From Budorcas taxicolor (lineage: Eukaryota > Chordata > Mammalia > Artiodactyla > Bovidae), in assembly GCF_023091745.1 (NCBI RefSeq), contig NC_068912.1, positions 104,959,567-105,023,566 on the forward strand: 64,000 bases of DNA, written 5' to 3'. A program made the position numbers and the translations under genes. Positions 10,923 to 21,173 of this stretch are shown here, piece after piece. The notes under the pieces were generated by a model. It was not told where the DNA came from. It did not search any database and saw only the letters and a program-made list of their open reading frames with translations. How positions within the stretch are numbered: position 1 is the stretch's first letter; the number at the start of each line of letters is the position of its first letter.

Positions 10923-11684
10923 GGTCCCGCCCGGCTCGGGCGAGGAGGGGAGGGGGGCTCCGCGGAGGGTGGGCGGGCGGCTCCGGGATCTGCGCGCCCC
11001 GGGGAGGCCCGCGGGAGGGGTCCCTGGCGGCGCCGGCTCAACCGCGGGGCGCCATGGGCCAGGTCGCGGAGACAGGGGGCTGGACGCGCTGGGAAGCCCG
11101 AAGGGAGGAAAAGAGGAGGGCAGTGAGAGAGCGGCGGCCGCGGAGCCCAACGGGCACACACCTCGCCCAGCCCCGCTTCTAGCACCTGCCGCCTGCTTGT
11201 GCCTGCAGCCACCACCGCCACCGTCGCTGCCGCTGCTCCCCCGGCGCCGACCCCGCACGCGGGCCCCGCTCTCCCGGGACGAAGCCGGACTGCACCATGC
11301 CGGAGCCCGAGCCCGTGCCGGAGCCCGCGCCGCCGCCGCCGCCCCGTGAATGCCGCCGCCGCTCCGGCTCCAGCGCCAGCTCCCGCGCCTGCCGCGCTCA
11401 GCGCCGGCTGCACCTCGGACGGGCGGGGGACGGGGAGGGGGGCGGGCCCGGCGCGGGAGAGGGCGGGGCGTGCCCGCCCGCGGCCGCGGAATCCTCTGGC
11501 GGGCCGGGTGCCCCGCCTGCGGGCTGGAGGCGGAGGCGCGGGGCTCCCGGCCGGGGGCGACCCCGCCGCAGCCCCTGCATGCAACAGCGCCGCCTACGGA
11601 GCGGGGAGGACGAGGCGGGCGCGACCCCGCCCCCTGCTTTGCTCTAGGGGAGGGGGCGCGGGGGCGGGGCCCGAGCACTCTCAT
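10923..11684 (-). other. FOXO6: FOXO6 5' leader with an in-frame open reading frame of 254 codons
   Basis: Upstream of the FOXO6 ATG the same frame stays open to an ATG at 11684, with no stop codon. The predicted peptide is Arg/Pro/Ala/Gly-rich and has no domain I recognise. The stretch is very GC-rich, which by itself depletes stop codons, and the MAAKL start has the better context. I take this as 5' untranslated leader plus proximal promoter. The transcription start cannot be placed from sequence alone. An N-terminally extended form is possible but unsupported. Confidence 0.5.
11421..11470 (+). other. G-run cluster, possible G-quadruplex
   Basis: At least five runs of three or more G, separated by short loops, lie on the strand opposite FOXO6, within the leader/promoter. 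Such DNA can fold into a G-quadruplex and binds SP1-class factors. Folding is inferred. Confidence 0.45.
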
Positions 11685-11688
11685 TGGT
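11651..11688 (-). promoter_or_regulatory. GC boxes and inverted CCAAT box
   Basis: Two GC-box (SP/KLF) cores lie at 11651-11671 and an ATTGG at 11683-11687, which reads CCAAT (NF-Y) on the FOXO6 strand. Another GC box is at 11460-11470. The spacing is typical of a TATA-less promoter about 750 bp upstream of the ATG. Function is inferred from motifs only. Confidence 0.55.
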
Positions 11689-11768
11689 CCGAAGCAGGGC
11701 TGTCCCGCCCACGGACTCGGCAGGATCCCTCCCCTGAGCGCGTCAGCGGGTTATTGTTACAACCCGGG

Positions 11769-11783
11769 GTTTCCCGGGGCAAC
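11769..11783. promoter_or_regulatory. RFX X-box-like inverted repeat
   Basis: The 15 bases read GTTTCC-CGG-GGCAAC. The right half matches the RFX half-site exactly and the left half differs at one base, with an allowed 3-base spacer. It sits at the upstream edge of the CpG island. RFX binding is an inference. Confidence 0.35.
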
Positions 11784-12039
11784 AGGGATGAGGCGGGGCT
11801 CAGAGCACATGGCCCCGCCTTCTATTCCCGGGAGGAATGCCCCGCCCTCTGTTTCTAGACCCTTGGTATTTCCAAATCTTCGTTCCAGAAACCTGGTGGG
11901 GTGGATGATGGAGTTCTCTTCTTTGTGCCCTGGGCTGGGGAAAAGGAGAGGGTCAAGAACACCTGAGTTCTGGGTCAGGCTTGACCACAATTTTGGCTTC
12001 TCCATCTGCAAGTTGTTTTTCGTAGGCATTCAGATGCCT

Positions 12040-12190
12040 GGTTTAACGTGTAGTATAATCAACCTGGAGAGCTTGTTAAAACGTTTTACTGGGCCCCAGC
12101 CAGAGTAGTCTGGGTTGCGGCTCGAGACTTTGCATTTCTGACAAGGTCCAAGGTGATGCACCCTGGACCACACTTTGCAAACCACTATTT
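12040..12190 (+). mobile_element. MER5A (hAT-Charlie) element
   Basis: Clear match in order: AATCAACCTGGAGAGCTTGT at 12057-12076, ACTGGGCCCCAGCC, ACTTTGCATTTCTGACAAGG, GGTGATGCACC and the GACCACACTTTGCAAACCAC end. Confidence 0.85.
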
Positions 12191-12269
12191 TAGAGTCTGT
12201 TGGAGGCTGTTGCTAGGGTTGTTGGAACAAACACTTGCCTCAAATTTCATCCTGTTTGGAGAGAAGTTT

Positions 12270-12385
12270 CTCGTTCACTTAACATATTTATTGAGCACCT
12301 TTGATGCATGTGCACTGTTCTGGCTACTAAGGCGAGAGCAGCAATGGAGACAGATGAGGTCCCTACAGCATAGGCTGTGAAGAAG
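12270..12385 (-). mobile_element. L2/MIR-type tail
   Basis: ACATATTTATTGAGCACCTT followed by CACTGTTCTGGCTACTAAGG and AGATGAGGTCCCTACAGCAT is the common L2 3' terminal pattern. Confidence 0.55.
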
Positions 12386-12489
12386 TCAGGTGTTGTCAGA
12401 TCACTGTATGGCCTCAGAAGGAAGAAAGGCCAGCTGAGCAGTTGGGCAGCCCATGATCTCATCCCACAGGGCCCTAGGCTAGGTTTCCA

Positions 12490-12690
12490 GCCAATACTCC
12501 ACCTGCCAGCCTTTGCTTTGTGTATCCACTCTGCCTAAAACACCCTTTCCCCCGCTCAGAGGCTGTCATCAGAGATTCTCCCATCCTTCAAAACTCAGCT
12601 TAACCCATCCCTGATTCCTTCTTTAACGCAACTCGCAGCACTGTCCTTGTCCATTGCTTGCGCAGATCACTTTCTTCTCTGCCAGTAATT
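12490..12690 (+). mobile_element. L2 LINE 3' relic
   Basis: Contains 'CTTCAAAACTCAGCTTAACCC' and a downstream CCTGATTCCTTCTTTAACGC block in L2 order. Confidence 0.6.
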
Positions 12691-13574
12691 TCTATGTCCC
12701 TCTAGGACAATATTTCTCTTTTGCCAATCAGGAAACTGAGGTCCAGAGTGAGCAAGTGAATTGACCAGATGGAATGGCCAGGATTAGACTCAGGCAAACC
12801 AGCCAGTAGCACATTCCTGGAGAGGCTGGACACTGCAACTTGCAGAAAGTTCTCTGTGCAGGACTGGGCCCAGGCCACAGGAGACAGTCCTCTCCAAAAT
12901 TCATTCCTTTCAGCCTAGGTCCCAAGGAGTAGGGCCAAGGGTGAGGATAGGGGTGGGGCTGGAGAGGCCCCTCCTCGCCAACCCCCCCAGAGCGGGAGCA
13001 GGTCCAGCTTGCAAATGCCTGGCGTGGCATCTGCCTGAGTCACATTCTGAAGGCAAGGGTGGGCATGGGAACCATTGGCTGCCCCCCTTCTGCTTACGTA
13101 TACACACCCTCCAGGTGGTTCAGTTTAGAGACACAAGGGCCCTGAAATCATTGCTGGACTCCCTCCCACAGTTCTCATATGCCCTCCTTGCCTGGCGAGC
13201 CCATGCTGGAGGCTGCCGCCTCAAGTTCCCTGGAAGCCAGGCAGGCCTCCTGCTAGTCTTCAGCTCTGGCTTAGCCTGCTCTGTGAGACGGGGCCTGCTG
13301 GGGGCCATACCAGAGCAGGGAGGATCCTTAGCTGGGGGCCCTGGCACAGGCTGCTGCGGGACTGGGAAGCCAGGTTGGCAGAGATGCCCTAGAGGCTGAC
13401 TCAGGCTCTGCTCTGGCCCCTGCCCTGCCCAGTGTCTACAGCTTCTGCTTGGACTCTAGTCTGGGTCCCACACTGGCACACTCAGCCCCCACTCCACATA
13501 GACACACACACATCCCCACCATGTACACGGAGACTCATTTTTCTCTACTCACAACTTGGTTCCTGCTTACATGT

Positions 13575-13775
13575 TCATTGTGAGGCAGTCTAACATTACT
13601 GATTAAAGTATGGACAAGTTCCTTAACTGCCCAAATCCATTATTTCCTAATCTATAAATGAGTAACATCATAGCACAAATTTCAGAGGCTATTTGGAGAA
13701 TTCAGTAAAATCATGAATGTCGGCATCAGGCTCATAGTAAGTGCTCAATAATCCTAGCATTTTTATTACTGTTGG
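13575..13775 (+). mobile_element. MIR SINE
   Basis: Degraded MIR running from the core (GGACAAGTTCCTTAACTGCC) to the tail with GCTCATAGTAAGTGCTCAAT. Confidence 0.75.
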
Positions 13776-13804
13776 TGTTACCTTCCCTCCCTGTTTGTCC
13801 CAGG

Positions 13805-14230
13805 TCACATTGTCCCACCTGGTGTCACCACGCACACGATGGTGTCCATTCACACACTCGGGCTTGCTCGCAGGCACACCTGTCTATGTCCCTCACACAT
13901 GTGTCCCAATTACATAGACCCTCATGTTCCTTGGTCCCACCCCCAGGGCCCTCTTCCTCTCCCTTCCCCTCCCCCACACCTGCTCTCAAGCTCCCAATTA
14001 CCCTCCCTACCACTCCCACATTCATTTCTGCTCACAGACAAGCCCCCACTTGCTCACCCTCGCTCTCCTCCCCCTTCCACACACAAGTACATTTGCTTCT
14101 GCTCACACCTTCCCTTGGACTTAACTCACTTGCATTCCAGTGCACACACACTCAGTCACACTCAGACGCCTGCTTTACCAGGTCAGCTCGTACTTGGATC
14201 ACAAAACTTGTGTACATACACACACCAAAC
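13805..14230 (+). repeat. CA/CT-rich low-complexity tract
   Basis: Scattered CACA and TCACA words without a fixed period, interspersed with C-rich segments. Open frames here are compositional. Confidence 0.5.
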
Positions 14231-15440
14231 AGTCCCAGGGGATGTCTCGTACCTCAGCGGGTCCATCCCTCCCAGCGATGAGCACGTACTCCCCAGCTCT
14301 CCTGAGGCACACTGCCCTTGGCAGACCCCTTCTCAGGCCACCCAGTGATACTCTTGTCACCCCCACAGGACTGTGTCTCCTAGCTGCTTCCCCTCCTCCA
14401 GTCTCAGCTCCCCATGCCCTCCCAGCTCTCAGAATAGCCCCTGCGTCTGTGGCCACCGCCACCTCCACCGCTGCCTCTGCTGAGCTGTCAGGGCCCGCTG
14501 GAGCCTGCCTCCCCAGCGCAGTGCCAGCTGTCCCGGCTCACTCGGGGCAAGTGAGGACAGAAGGGCAGGCTTCACTGAGGTCTGACGGGCATAGCTGCTC
14601 TGCACCCCTGGAAACCCCCTTCCAGAACCCACCTAGAAGACAGTCAGCTGTCTGGAACCCACTGCCACTCGCCCAGCACATTCCCAGTCCCTGAAGGATT
14701 TTGCCTGTGTCCCCTTTTATCCTCAAAAGCCCAGAGAGGACTGCCTCCCCTTCGTGGCTCAGAGAAGCTGAGGTCTGTGGAGGAAGGAGTTTGGTCAAGG
14801 CAGAGCAGAGAGTTGGGAGCAGAGCCAGACCAGGACCAGCCCTTCCTAGCCTTTCCTGGGGGACCCCCTCCTAAACCACACAGTTATCAAGAACTGCCCC
14901 CCTGTCCCCGCCTGCTGATGCTGAGCAGAGCCTGGTTGACATCTGATGCCACAGTTGTCAGGAAAAGAGAATAGCACAGGGGTGATGTCTGGGGACGCCT
15001 CTGGAGGGGGAGGGGCTGGTGCCCAGCTGAGACCTCCAGGGGTGGAAGGGGGAGCGTCTGTAGGAGCCAGAGGGGACATCAGGACAGCTGGGAGAGCCTC
15101 CAGGGCAGGCTCGGGCCTGGCCCAGGGACGGAGTCAGAGAGTGGGTGGGGCTGAGCTGAGGCTGTGTGGCTGAGGGGGGCAGCACAGCAGGGCAGGGCTT
15201 TGTGACAAGACCAAGGCTCCTGCAGTTGCCTCCACAGTGCCGGCCTGGGACAGAGAGTTCTGCTGGCTTAAGGGAGGTGACTTAGACCAGCTCAATGCCC
15301 CCAAACATGAGACTCCAACCAAGAGGACCTTGTGTCCTCCTGGGCCAGGGAGCTGGGCTACCACCGACAGTGGCAGAGAAGTAGTGCTGAAGTGATCTAC
15401 TCTTATAAGCCAAACCTGTCCCACCCACCATCCCCCTTCA
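14231..15440. other. Intergenic DNA, nothing recognised
   Basis: GC-rich, largely non-repeat sequence. No splice or coding pattern that I can support. Confidence 0.4.
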
Positions 15441-15455
15441 ATCCTTATCCCCATC

Positions 15456-15560
15456 AATTTTTTTTTAATTTATTTTTTTATTGAAGGATAATTGCTTTAT
15501 AGAATTTTGTTGTTTTCTGTCAAACCTCAACATGAATCATCCATAGGTATGTATATATAT
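15456..15560 (-). mobile_element. Artiodactyl L1 3' end
   Basis: On the minus strand it reads ATGTTGAGGTTTGACAGAAA, AACAACAAAATTCTATAAAG and AATTATCCTTCAATAAAAAA, ending in A-rich tail: the 3' end of artiodactyl L1. Confidence 0.75.
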
Positions 15561-15709
15561 ATGAGCATCTGTTCAGTGCCAGCCCCTGCAGAGACCCTGC
15601 CAAGCATGATAATCCTTGGGGACAAGAACTCTGCCTATCTTGTTCGCAGCTGTACCCCCAGGACCCAGAGCAGGGGCTGGCACAGAGACTTTCAATAAAC
15701 ATTTGTTGG

Positions 15710-15835
15710 ATAACAGGATAAACTCATTTTGTTCTCACAAGCACCTGAAAGGCAGACACTTTTATTCCCATTTTCTAGATGAAGAAAACGAAGCTCAGAG
15801 AAGGGAAGTGAGTAGTCTGCTTTCCTGGAATTCAA
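15710..15835 (-). mobile_element. MIR SINE fragment
   Basis: TTTTATTCCCATTTTCTAGA, then AAACGAAGCTCAGAGAAGGG in minus-strand MIR order. Confidence 0.7.
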
Positions 15836-15859
15836 ACTAGAGCCTGGGTTTGCTCCTCC

Positions 15860-16015
15860 CCAAGCACTAGAGATAGGGGAAAACTGAGCTTTGAGGCAAA
15901 TCGTTTCCCTTTTCTGAGCCTCACTTTCCTCATCTGTGAAATGGGACTATATTTACATGTTGGGGATGATTAAGTCCATCTGTGTAAAGTCAAATGTCAG
16001 ACAAATATATGCTCC
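15860..16015 (+). mobile_element. MIR SINE fragment
   Basis: CTGAGCCTCACTTTCCTCAT followed by TGTGAAATGGGACTATATTT and a degenerate tail. Confidence 0.7.
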
Positions 16016-16125
16016 TTTCATCCTTCTCCTCCTTGAGTTAGCCCTGATATTCTAAACTTCCACACAACCACACCTGGGACCCATGATGACTGCAAGTCTC
16101 CTTTCTGTACAGCAGGAAGGAGGTG

Positions 16126-16607
16126 TATTTGTTTGCTGGGGCTGCTGCAACAAAGTGCTGAAGCGGGTTAAAGGAACAGGAATTTATTGTCTCACAGCTC
16201 TGGAGACTAGCAGTCTGAAATCAAGATGCTGGCGGGCCACACTCTTTCTGAAGGCTCTGGGGGTGAGTCCTTCTTCGCCTCTTCCTGCTTCTGGGGCTTG
16301 CCGGTGATCCTGGCAGTCCTTGTCATATAGACACATCACTCCAGTCTCTCCCTCTGTCTTCACACAGCAGTCTTTCCCGTCCCTTCTCCCTGTCTTCACA
16401 TGGCGTTGTCCTCTCTGGGTCTGTCTCCTCCTTACGATGGCACCAGCCACACTGGATTTAGGGTCCACCCTACTCCACTATGACCTAATCTTAACTAATT
16501 ACATCTGCAAAGACTTAGTTTCAAAAAAAAAAAATTCAAAGCTAAGGTTTCAGGAACAGTGTAAACTTCAGGGGTGGGGAACACTATTCAACCCACTACA
16601 AGAGGTG
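16126..16607 (-). mobile_element. MLT1-type (MaLR) solitary LTR
   Basis: Plus-strand text starts TGTATTTGTTTGCTGGGGCT, continues 'GGAATTTATTGTCTCACAGC', and ends near ACACTATTCAACCCACTACA, the reverse complement of an MLT1 LTR. No internal retroviral-like sequence adjoins, so it is a solitary LTR. Confidence 0.75.
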
Positions 16608-16678
16608 TACTAGAAAAGGTGGGGGGTTTGGTGACGTGCAGGAATGGCTTCAGATTCTGCCTCTTTCACCAGGAGGCT

Positions 16679-16747
16679 GGACTGTAGACTGCACTGAGTC
16701 TGGACTGTAGACTGCGCTGAGTCTGGACTGTAGACTGCGCTGAGTCT
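16679..16747 (+). repeat. 23-bp tandem repeat, three copies
   Basis: Three adjacent 23-base units beginning GGACTGTAGACTGC. Units 2 and 3 are identical and unit 1 differs by one base (A for G). A small recent tandem duplication, possibly a VNTR. Confidence 0.95.
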
Positions 16748-17759
16748 TGTTTCTTACCATGTAGAGTGAGGACAGCAACTCGGCCTCCCTGGGGTGTTGA
16801 AAGGAAAAGATGAAGTGGAGACTGGACAGCAGTGCCTGGCAGAAGACCCCAGCATCTCACGTGGCCTCACTGCCTGGGCTGGCCCTCCTGCCCACGTGGC
16901 CTTCCTCGGGGTTGTCCTGGCCTGGCCTGTCATCTTCCTGGCCCAGTGATCCGATCAGATCGCTGGGCAACAGTGTTCTGCTCCTGGCCCTGCTAAGCCA
17001 CTGCTCTGTTCCTCAGAGCCTCTGTTATCTGATCAAACAGGTGAGAGGCCTGCATCAGATGATCTCGAGGGTTCCATTGGAAGCCAACGTTCACAGTGCC
17101 CTGATATCTCCTCACAAAATACTAAAGTCGCCTGGAATTCTGTAGAGCCATGGCTGGTCAGGGAAGGAGTCCTAGGGAGAGGAATGAGGTTTCTAGGACC
17201 TTCCAGCTGCCCCCCTCTCACCAGGTCCCCCGAGGCCCACCAGGCCAGGGAGGCAGCAGATTTCCCAAGCCAGTGAGCCTCTGCCTGTGAGGAGCCCCCA
17301 GACATTCACCCAGAGCCCCCTGGGTTGGCTGCTTCTGACCTCGGCTGCAGCCCCAGCCCAGCCCTGGAGGGCAGGGAGCTGTGGACAGAGGCAGTGAATG
17401 CCAGCTCCATCATGGCCTCCCTGTGGGACCTGGGCCTGTACCTCAGTTTCCCCACCTGCAAAATGGAGATGCACCTACCGCCAGAGCGGGGAGAAGAATG
17501 AAAGAGAGAAGATGACATGGAGAAGGAGCTGCGTAACCTCTGGGGCATTGTAAGGAAGTCTCTCTCTGTGGCCTTCAGCATGGCCTTGCCCTCTGTCTCC
17601 TGGGTCCATCACTGCCTCCCCAGCCTTACTTTCAGACTGAGGCCCCTCTGGAATGAAGCATGCTGGGAAGAAAGGCCATAGACTCCCAGCAAGTCAGAAT
17701 AGTGACAGCAACCAGCCCCACTGATGTGCCAGCTAATAGGAGGAGGGGAGAGGCTAAGT

Positions 17760-17890
17760 AATAGAAGGCCTCCTGTGTGCCAGGCACTGGGCCGTATGCA
17801 CCTGCTCATTTCATCCTGATGGCCACACTCTGGAGCCATTGGTGCTAGTCCCATTTTACAGATGGGGACACTGAGGGCATCTGCTGAGGA
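17760..17890 (-). mobile_element. MIR SINE fragment
   Basis: GTGTGCCAGGCACTGGGCCG, then CCATTTTACAGATGGGGACA and CTGAGG in minus-strand MIR order. Confidence 0.7.
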
Positions 17891-18019
17891 AACTGGGGCA
17901 GTATCTGCTGGAGAAATCTTATGGGGTTGTTGTGAGTATGATAACAATAATAATATTTAATAAACATCACCCTCATCATCACCATCATTATTATCAAGTG
18001 CTTCCTTATCTTATTTATT

Positions 18020-18215
18020 TATCAAGTGTAGCCTCTATGCTAATTAATTCCATGGTTCTCTCTTGATCCTTAATTAATCCTAAGAGGTTGGCATTATTTT
18101 AGAGGGGGCAGCAGAGGCTCAGAGAAGTTAAGTAACTTCCCTCAGGTCACAGAGCAAAGAGCCAAGCCAGAGTTTTCCAGCCCCAAAGCTGATGCTTTCC
18201 CCACTGCAACTGTTT
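18020..18215 (-). mobile_element. MIR SINE
   Basis: Includes GAGGCTCAGAGAAGTTAAGT at 18113-18132 followed by AACTTCCCTCAGGTCACAGA. The upstream half is diverged. Confidence 0.75.
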
Positions 18216-18365
18216 TCTCTCACCTGCCTGCATAGGTGAGTGATGTCACATGGGTGGTACAGACTGCCCATGCCAAGTGTGGCCAACACGGCAGCAGATA
18301 GGATAGGCCATCATCTGCATCCACGTTTTGTGAAACGTGTTTAGTTCACACCCTTAATTTCTACT

Positions 18366-18480
18366 GATTTTTTGGCCATGCTCCATGAAGCATGTGGGAT
18401 CTTATTTCCCTGGTGAAGGATCAAACCCTATGCCCCACGTAGCAGAAGTCTTAACCACTGGATCACCAGGGAAATTCCTT
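18366..18480 (-). mobile_element. CHR-type tRNA-Glu SINE
   Basis: Minus strand reads AATTTCCCTGGTGATCCAGT, GGTTAAGACTTCTGC and the ATAAGATCCCACATGCTTCA block: a cetartiodactyl tRNA-Glu SINE. The tRNA-like head is not a tRNA gene. Confidence 0.85.
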
Positions 18481-18929
18481 AATTTTTACTTTTTAATCAT
18501 TGTAATGTGATACTTAGATAAGAGTAAGTGAGAACAAGTCAAAAATGTGGTCTATGCAAATGATAAAGCTTTCCTAAGCTCTCATCACCCAGATTCCACG
18601 AGATGGCCCCTTCAGGTGGCCTGGCCGTCCCATGCCCAGCACCCTGGGACTTGGGTTCAGCCCCAGTCTGCCTTGCAACTTTGTCTCTGCTGGTCCTCTG
18701 GGTGCTCTGCAGGGCCTGAGCATGGTCTACATGAAGTGGCTGTAACTGTGGCTGTAGGCACAGGCCAGCTGACTCTATCCATGTTTTCTGCACCTGCCTT
18801 TCAGAGGCCTCCTCGCCCAGTAGAGGGACCTAATGCCATACACACTTGCCCCAGGCCTGGCTGCCTTCCATGTGCTTCTTCTGAGCTTTCATTTTATCTC
18901 CTGGCCTCTCCTTTATAGCTCAGCATGAA

Positions 18930-19075
18930 CAGAGCACAAGAGCTGAGCCCAACAGCCCTGGGTTAGTGTCTTGGTGGTGACCTTGGGTGCTTCTCCCTGA
19001 GCCTCAGTTCCTCGGGCATCAGGCAGATTTGGCAACATCTACTTCACAGAACTACTGTGAGAATGGTGATGATAA
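18930..19075 (+). mobile_element. MIR SINE fragment
   Basis: Contains GGTGACCTTGGGTGCTTCTC, CTGAGCCTCAGTTCCTCGGG, then ACTACTGTGAGAATGGTGAT. Confidence 0.65.
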
Positions 19076-19269
19076 TGACAAAGATAATAATATTTATCAA
19101 GGGTCTGATAAGGGCTAGCTCCATGCTAAGTGAGTCCATGGCTCTCTTTGATCCTTCATCAACTGGAGAGGTTGCTTTTATTGTCATCCTCATCTCACAG
19201 GTGAAGACGTAGTAACAAGTTTCCGGCACATAGGAGGCACTTGACAAGTATGAGCTCTGTCTCACAGCG

Positions 19270-19450
19270 TTGTTTTTTTTTTTTAAACAGGTGAAATTCA
19301 TAAACGAAAGCAGCTACACTCAAGTCATCCCAGGGTACACAACCGTTGTTCCCACTTGGGATATCTATATGTGTCCAGCTTGCTGTGCGATTCCTGCTTG
19401 GCAAACGTCATGTCCAGGCTGCTTCCTTCTTCTGAAATATACCATCCCCA
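19270..19450 (+). repeat. Unassigned repeat family, copy A
   Basis: Aligns with the reverse complement of about 24895-25080 at roughly three bases in four. Shared landmarks are CATAAAC, a GGGTACAC block, GTTGTTCCCAC, ATGTGTCCAGCTTG and GCTTGGCAAAC. In both copies the match begins after a T-rich tract ending in AG. I do not recognise the family. Confidence 0.6.
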
Positions 19451-20489
19451 GGCCAGCTTAGCTGAACCTGAGAAGAGGGTGTGCTGGGATCAGGGGCCGT
19501 GGTCCCAGGGCCAGCCCTGCCAATGTTTCTTTGAACTTTTCTGTACCGCAGTTGCTTTGTTTGTGTCTCAGAGGGGGGTTTTGGAAAGGAGTGGCAGACA
19601 GTAGATACTCCAAAACTGTTGGTCCACAGCCTCTCCATCCAGTTTAGTCGTGTGAATGAGTCAGAGTTAAGGGTCAGCCCCAAACCCTGACCAGCCCAAT
19701 ATACAAGAGAACCACAAACCCGGGAACCAACCAAGGGTCAGGTGTGGAGAGGAGGCGACGTGGCGCTACTGATGGGGCTGAACAGGCCCCTGGTCCCCAC
19801 AGTGCAGCAGGTACGGCCCTCTTTGCCTGCCAGGAAGCATAGCTACCTCTCATATTCTATTGCAGTAACTATCCTCAGTGTAGGTTTATGGTTCATCTCC
19901 ACCCATTTTGTAACAAATCTCTTACTCCTTTCCTTCAATTAATCATGCTGCTGTTGGCATCTGAGCCATTTTCTAAATATGGGGCTAGCCCCCGAGTCCC
20001 GTTTTTTGGAATCGAGGTGATAGGAACAGTGAATGAAAGAAGAACAGATGCAGGCAGTAAGCCACAGGAAGGGTAAAGACAGAACCGGAGCATCATCCAC
20101 ACACACCTGACACTTCCAGCCTCCCTTCTCGGAGAAGTCTCTAAGACCCCTGAGGCCGGGTCAGTCCCCTCTCCTCGGTTGCTGGTACCTGTTTCTTGTT
20201 CTGTTCACCCTGGCCTGTCATTATGAACATTTGTTCCCACATCTGTGGACTGGTCTGTGAGGTCCTCTCGCACTGGGTTTTCTCCCACTCATGTCTCAGA
20301 TCCTGCACAGGACCTGAATGGTGGGCTGGAGGGGGGTGGCGAAATGGGGCAAGAGAGCCTTCACGAAGGTGAAACGCTTGAGCTGGGTCTCCTGATACTT
20401 TCCTGAGCATTTATTAGATGCCAAGCGAGGTTTCCAAGAATGACATACTCAGAAAACATGCACCTAAAGGGCCTCCTACAGAGACAGGC

Positions 20490-20790
20490 ACGTGATAGTT
20501 ACTAAAGTGCCAGCCGTGGTTATAATAGGGAAACGCTGGCGGCCACCTGGAGGAGATTACGTTCTGCCGCAACCATGCAGAGGAAAACTATGCAGCTCTT
20601 AAAAAGAGTAAATAGACCTCTGTGTGCTGACACAGAAAGGTGTCTATGATGTCACATTAAGCGAAAAAAGTGACAGAAGAGTACTAGTGCCTCCAGCGTG
20701 CTGGGCACTGTGTATAATATGTGATTCTGTTTCTGTCAATACCACACATGTGCATGATATTTACATGTATGGATCCACGTATATAGAAGC
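20490..20790 (+). mobile_element. Probable old L1 3' end
   Basis: Has the pattern of L1M 3' UTRs: 'AACTATGCAGCTCTTAAAAAG' followed by ATGTCACATTAAGCGAAAAA. Very diverged. Confidence 0.4.
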
Positions 20791-20840
20791 CCTATACATA
20801 TATATATGTGTATACATGTATTTATGTGTGTGTGTGTGTG
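20789..20840. repeat. (TA)n/(TG)n compound microsatellite
   Basis: ATATATATATGTGTATACAT then ten or so TG units. Confidence 0.85.
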
Positions 20841-20963
20841 AAGGATTTGCCCAAACTGTTAAGATTAATTAGTTCCAATCAAGAGCTAATAATGAAGAAT
20901 AGGGAGAGCCCCCTCTTTTACTTTATATAGTTTTGTATTGTTAAATAGCTTTACAACAAGTGA

Positions 20964-21173
20964 GGGGCTTCCCTTGTAGCTCAGTTGGTAAAGGATCTGC
21001 CTGCAGTGCAGGAGCCCCAGGTTCAACCCCTGGGTTGGGAAGATCCCCTGGAGAAGGAAATGGCAACCCACTCCAGTATCCCTGCCTGGGAAATCTCACG
21101 GACAGAGGAGTCTGGTGGGCTGCAGTCCATGGAGTGGCAAAGAGTCGGACACGACTGAGCGACTAACACACAC
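20964..21173 (+). mobile_element. Bov-tA SINE
   Basis: Complete ruminant SINE: tRNA-like head GGGCTTCCCTTGTAGCTCAG, GGTTCAACCCCTGGGTTGGG B-box region, and BovB-derived tail ending GACACGACTGAGCGACTAAC. Flanked by an 11-bp TSD ACAACAAGTGA (20953-20963) and ACAACAAATGA (21174-21184), one mismatch. Confidence 0.95.

Larger units (their letters stand above)
10440..11760. promoter_or_regulatory. CpG island spanning FOXO6 promoter, leader and exon 1
   Basis: CpG dinucleotides are dense and GC content is very high across this block, unlike both flanks. It has no TATA box that I can see, fitting a dispersed-start CpG promoter. Long overlapping open frames appear on both strands here only because stops are rare in such DNA. 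It may also drive antisense transcription on the plus strand, which sequence alone cannot show. Confidence 0.9.

Noticed and set aside
10478..11584. A 368-codon minus-strand frame overlapping FOXO6 exon 1 out of frame
   Set aside because: The FOXO6 frame is clearly the real one; the second frame is a GC-driven shadow.
11744..11765. Possible FOXO/DAF-16 autoregulatory site near TTATTGTTAC in the promoter
   Set aside because: It does not match the forkhead consensus (GTAAACA or RYMAAYA); a SOX-like AACAAT reading fits better but is too short to claim.
11199..12108. Long plus-strand open frames (219 and 252 codons) over the FOXO6 promoter
   Set aside because: They lie in a CpG island antisense to the FOXO6 leader, show Pro/Arg/Ala-rich low-complexity translation and no family resemblance; stops are rare for compositional reasons.
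19356..19604. Similar peptides encoded at 19.3 kb and 24.7-25.0 kb suggesting a duplicated exon
   Set aside because: Similarity extends outside any frame and more than one frame is alike, so it reflects DNA-level repeat homology; acceptor-like AG sites lack a partner donor with coding support.
20964..21060. tRNA-like A and B boxes in SINE heads
   Set aside because: They belong to Bov-tA and CHR SINEs, lack a full cloverleaf and recur many times, so they are not tRNA genes.
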